A DNA stretch of 64,000 nt from Porphyrobacter sp. HT-58-2 (GTDB taxonomy: Bacteria; Pseudomonadota; Alphaproteobacteria; Sphingomonadales; Sphingomonadaceae), in the NCBI RefSeq assembly GCF_002952215.1, contig NZ_CP022600.1, positions 3,162,001 through 3,226,000 on the forward strand, read 5' to 3'. The translations under genes and the position numbers were made by a program. Each line of letters opens with the position of its first letter. Position 1 is the stretch's first letter. Below, piece by piece: positions 63,564-64,000 of this stretch. The notes beneath the pieces were generated by a model. It saw nothing but the letters and a program-made list of their open reading frames with translations, searched no databases and had not been told where the DNA came from.

Positions 63564-64000
63564 ATGAACGCGCCCGGCTCATCCTCCGCCCGTCTCGTCA
63601 GCGGCAGCATCCCCGGGCATCTTGTCAGCCAGACCTTGCCTGCGGTGATCGGCGTGGCCGCGATCATGTCGATCGGGATTGTCGACGCCTATTTCATCGG
63701 TCAGCTCGGCAGCGCGCCGCTCGCCGCGATCAGCTTCATTTTTCCCGTCGCGGTCGCCAGCACCTCGCTGGGCGTGGGGGTGATGGTGGGGATCAATTCG
63801 GTGGTCGCCCGTGCGCTGGGTGAAGACGATTTTGAACGCGCCGCGCGGCGCGCCAATTTCGGGATTGTCTTTGCCATTGCCTGCGGCGTGCTGATGGGCC
63901 TCTCGCTCTGGCTCGCGATCGACCCGATCTTCACCGCGATGAACGCGCCGGACGCACTGATGCCGCTGATCCGCGCCTATATGACGCCCTATGCCTGCGG
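63564..64000 (+). CDS. MATE-family efflux transporter, N-terminal part
   Basis: The first ~145 codons are present; the frame is still open at the window end. MATE proteins are Na+ or H+ antiporters that export drugs and metabolites. Visible MATE features are LPAVIGVAAIMSIGIVDAYF (helix 1), FIGQLGSAPLAAISFIFPVA (helix 1-2), VMVGINSVVARALGEDD and RANFGIVFAIACGVLMGLSL. The ATG at 63564 has no clear ribosome site, so the start could be a little different. It is divergent from the class II aldolase. Confidence 0.8.
   Translation, partial: MNAPGSSSARLVSGSIPGHLVSQTLPAVIGVAAIMSIGIVDAYFIGQLGSAPLAAISFIFPVAVASTSLGVGVMVGINSVVARALGEDDFERAARRANFGIVFAIACGVLMGLSLWLAIDPIFTAMNAPDALMPLIRAYMTPYAC

Overview
The window looks like a high-GC alphaproteobacterial chromosome from the Sphingomonadales, most likely the Erythrobacteraceae (Erythrobacter/Porphyrobacter type). 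The evidence is the tig / clpP / clpX neighbourhood, an RcdA (DUF1465) homologue, a CtrA-type box, the small families DUF3297, DUF6356, DUF418, DUF465 and DUF6607, and three large TonB-dependent receptors. Placement is inferred from family content and gene order; no phylogeny was run. Nearly all of the window is ordinary, densely packed chromosome. I see no CRISPR array, prophage, integrase or transposase.

Layout. 1-3.4 kb: the end of mtgA, a cation-efflux transporter, and an ECF sigma / RskA anti-sigma / fasciclin set. 3.4-4.05 kb: a DUF559 nuclease gene framed by palindromic repeats. 4.05-10.3 kb: clpX, clpP, a secreted amidase, a lipoprotein, tig and tRNA-Leu(UAG). 10.5-13.8 kb: DUF3297, der, DUF2721 and the iron-storage pair bfr and bfd. 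14-19.5 kb: DUF418, then a divergent module of Sel1-SPOR protein, ParA ATPase, acidic RHH protein and TPR-SPOR lipoprotein. 20-24.4 kb: pyrB with an inactive dihydroorotase-like partner, sppA and tRNA-Val(CAC). 24.6-28 kb: a large M14 peptidase and a DUF2306 membrane protein. 28-32.1 kb: a heme-type TonB receptor operon with DUF6607 and a PiuC-like hydroxylase. 32.3-35.4 kb: a TetR regulator divergent from a second TonB receptor. 35.5-45 kb: serS, surE, a K+ channel, DUF1761, DUF6356, rimO, an L,D-transpeptidase, tilS, a CpoB-like protein and a RodZ-like protein. 45-51.6 kb: ptsP, two DUF465 proteins, a parS-like site, rcdA, glpK and an MBL hydrolase. 51.6-52.9 kb: an AT-rich island with an atypical OmpR-type regulator. 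53-64 kb: nadA, an EamA transporter, an old-yellow-enzyme reductase, a lipoprotein, lipB, a membrane protein, an MFS transporter, arsC, a siderophore receptor, a 2Fe-2S subunit, a class II aldolase and the start of a MATE transporter.

Themes. Iron: bfd/bfr, the heme-receptor operon and the siderophore receptor all have Fur-like 7-1-7 boxes of a shared TGCGAAT type upstream. Cell cycle and envelope: ClpXP, RcdA, a one-mismatch parS, a CtrA-type box at the ParA/SPOR module, RodZ-like and CpoB-like proteins. The best candidates for something undescribed are the ParA-RHH-SPOR module, the TonB-DUF6607-hydroxylase operon, the repeat-framed DUF559 gene and the AT-rich regulator island.
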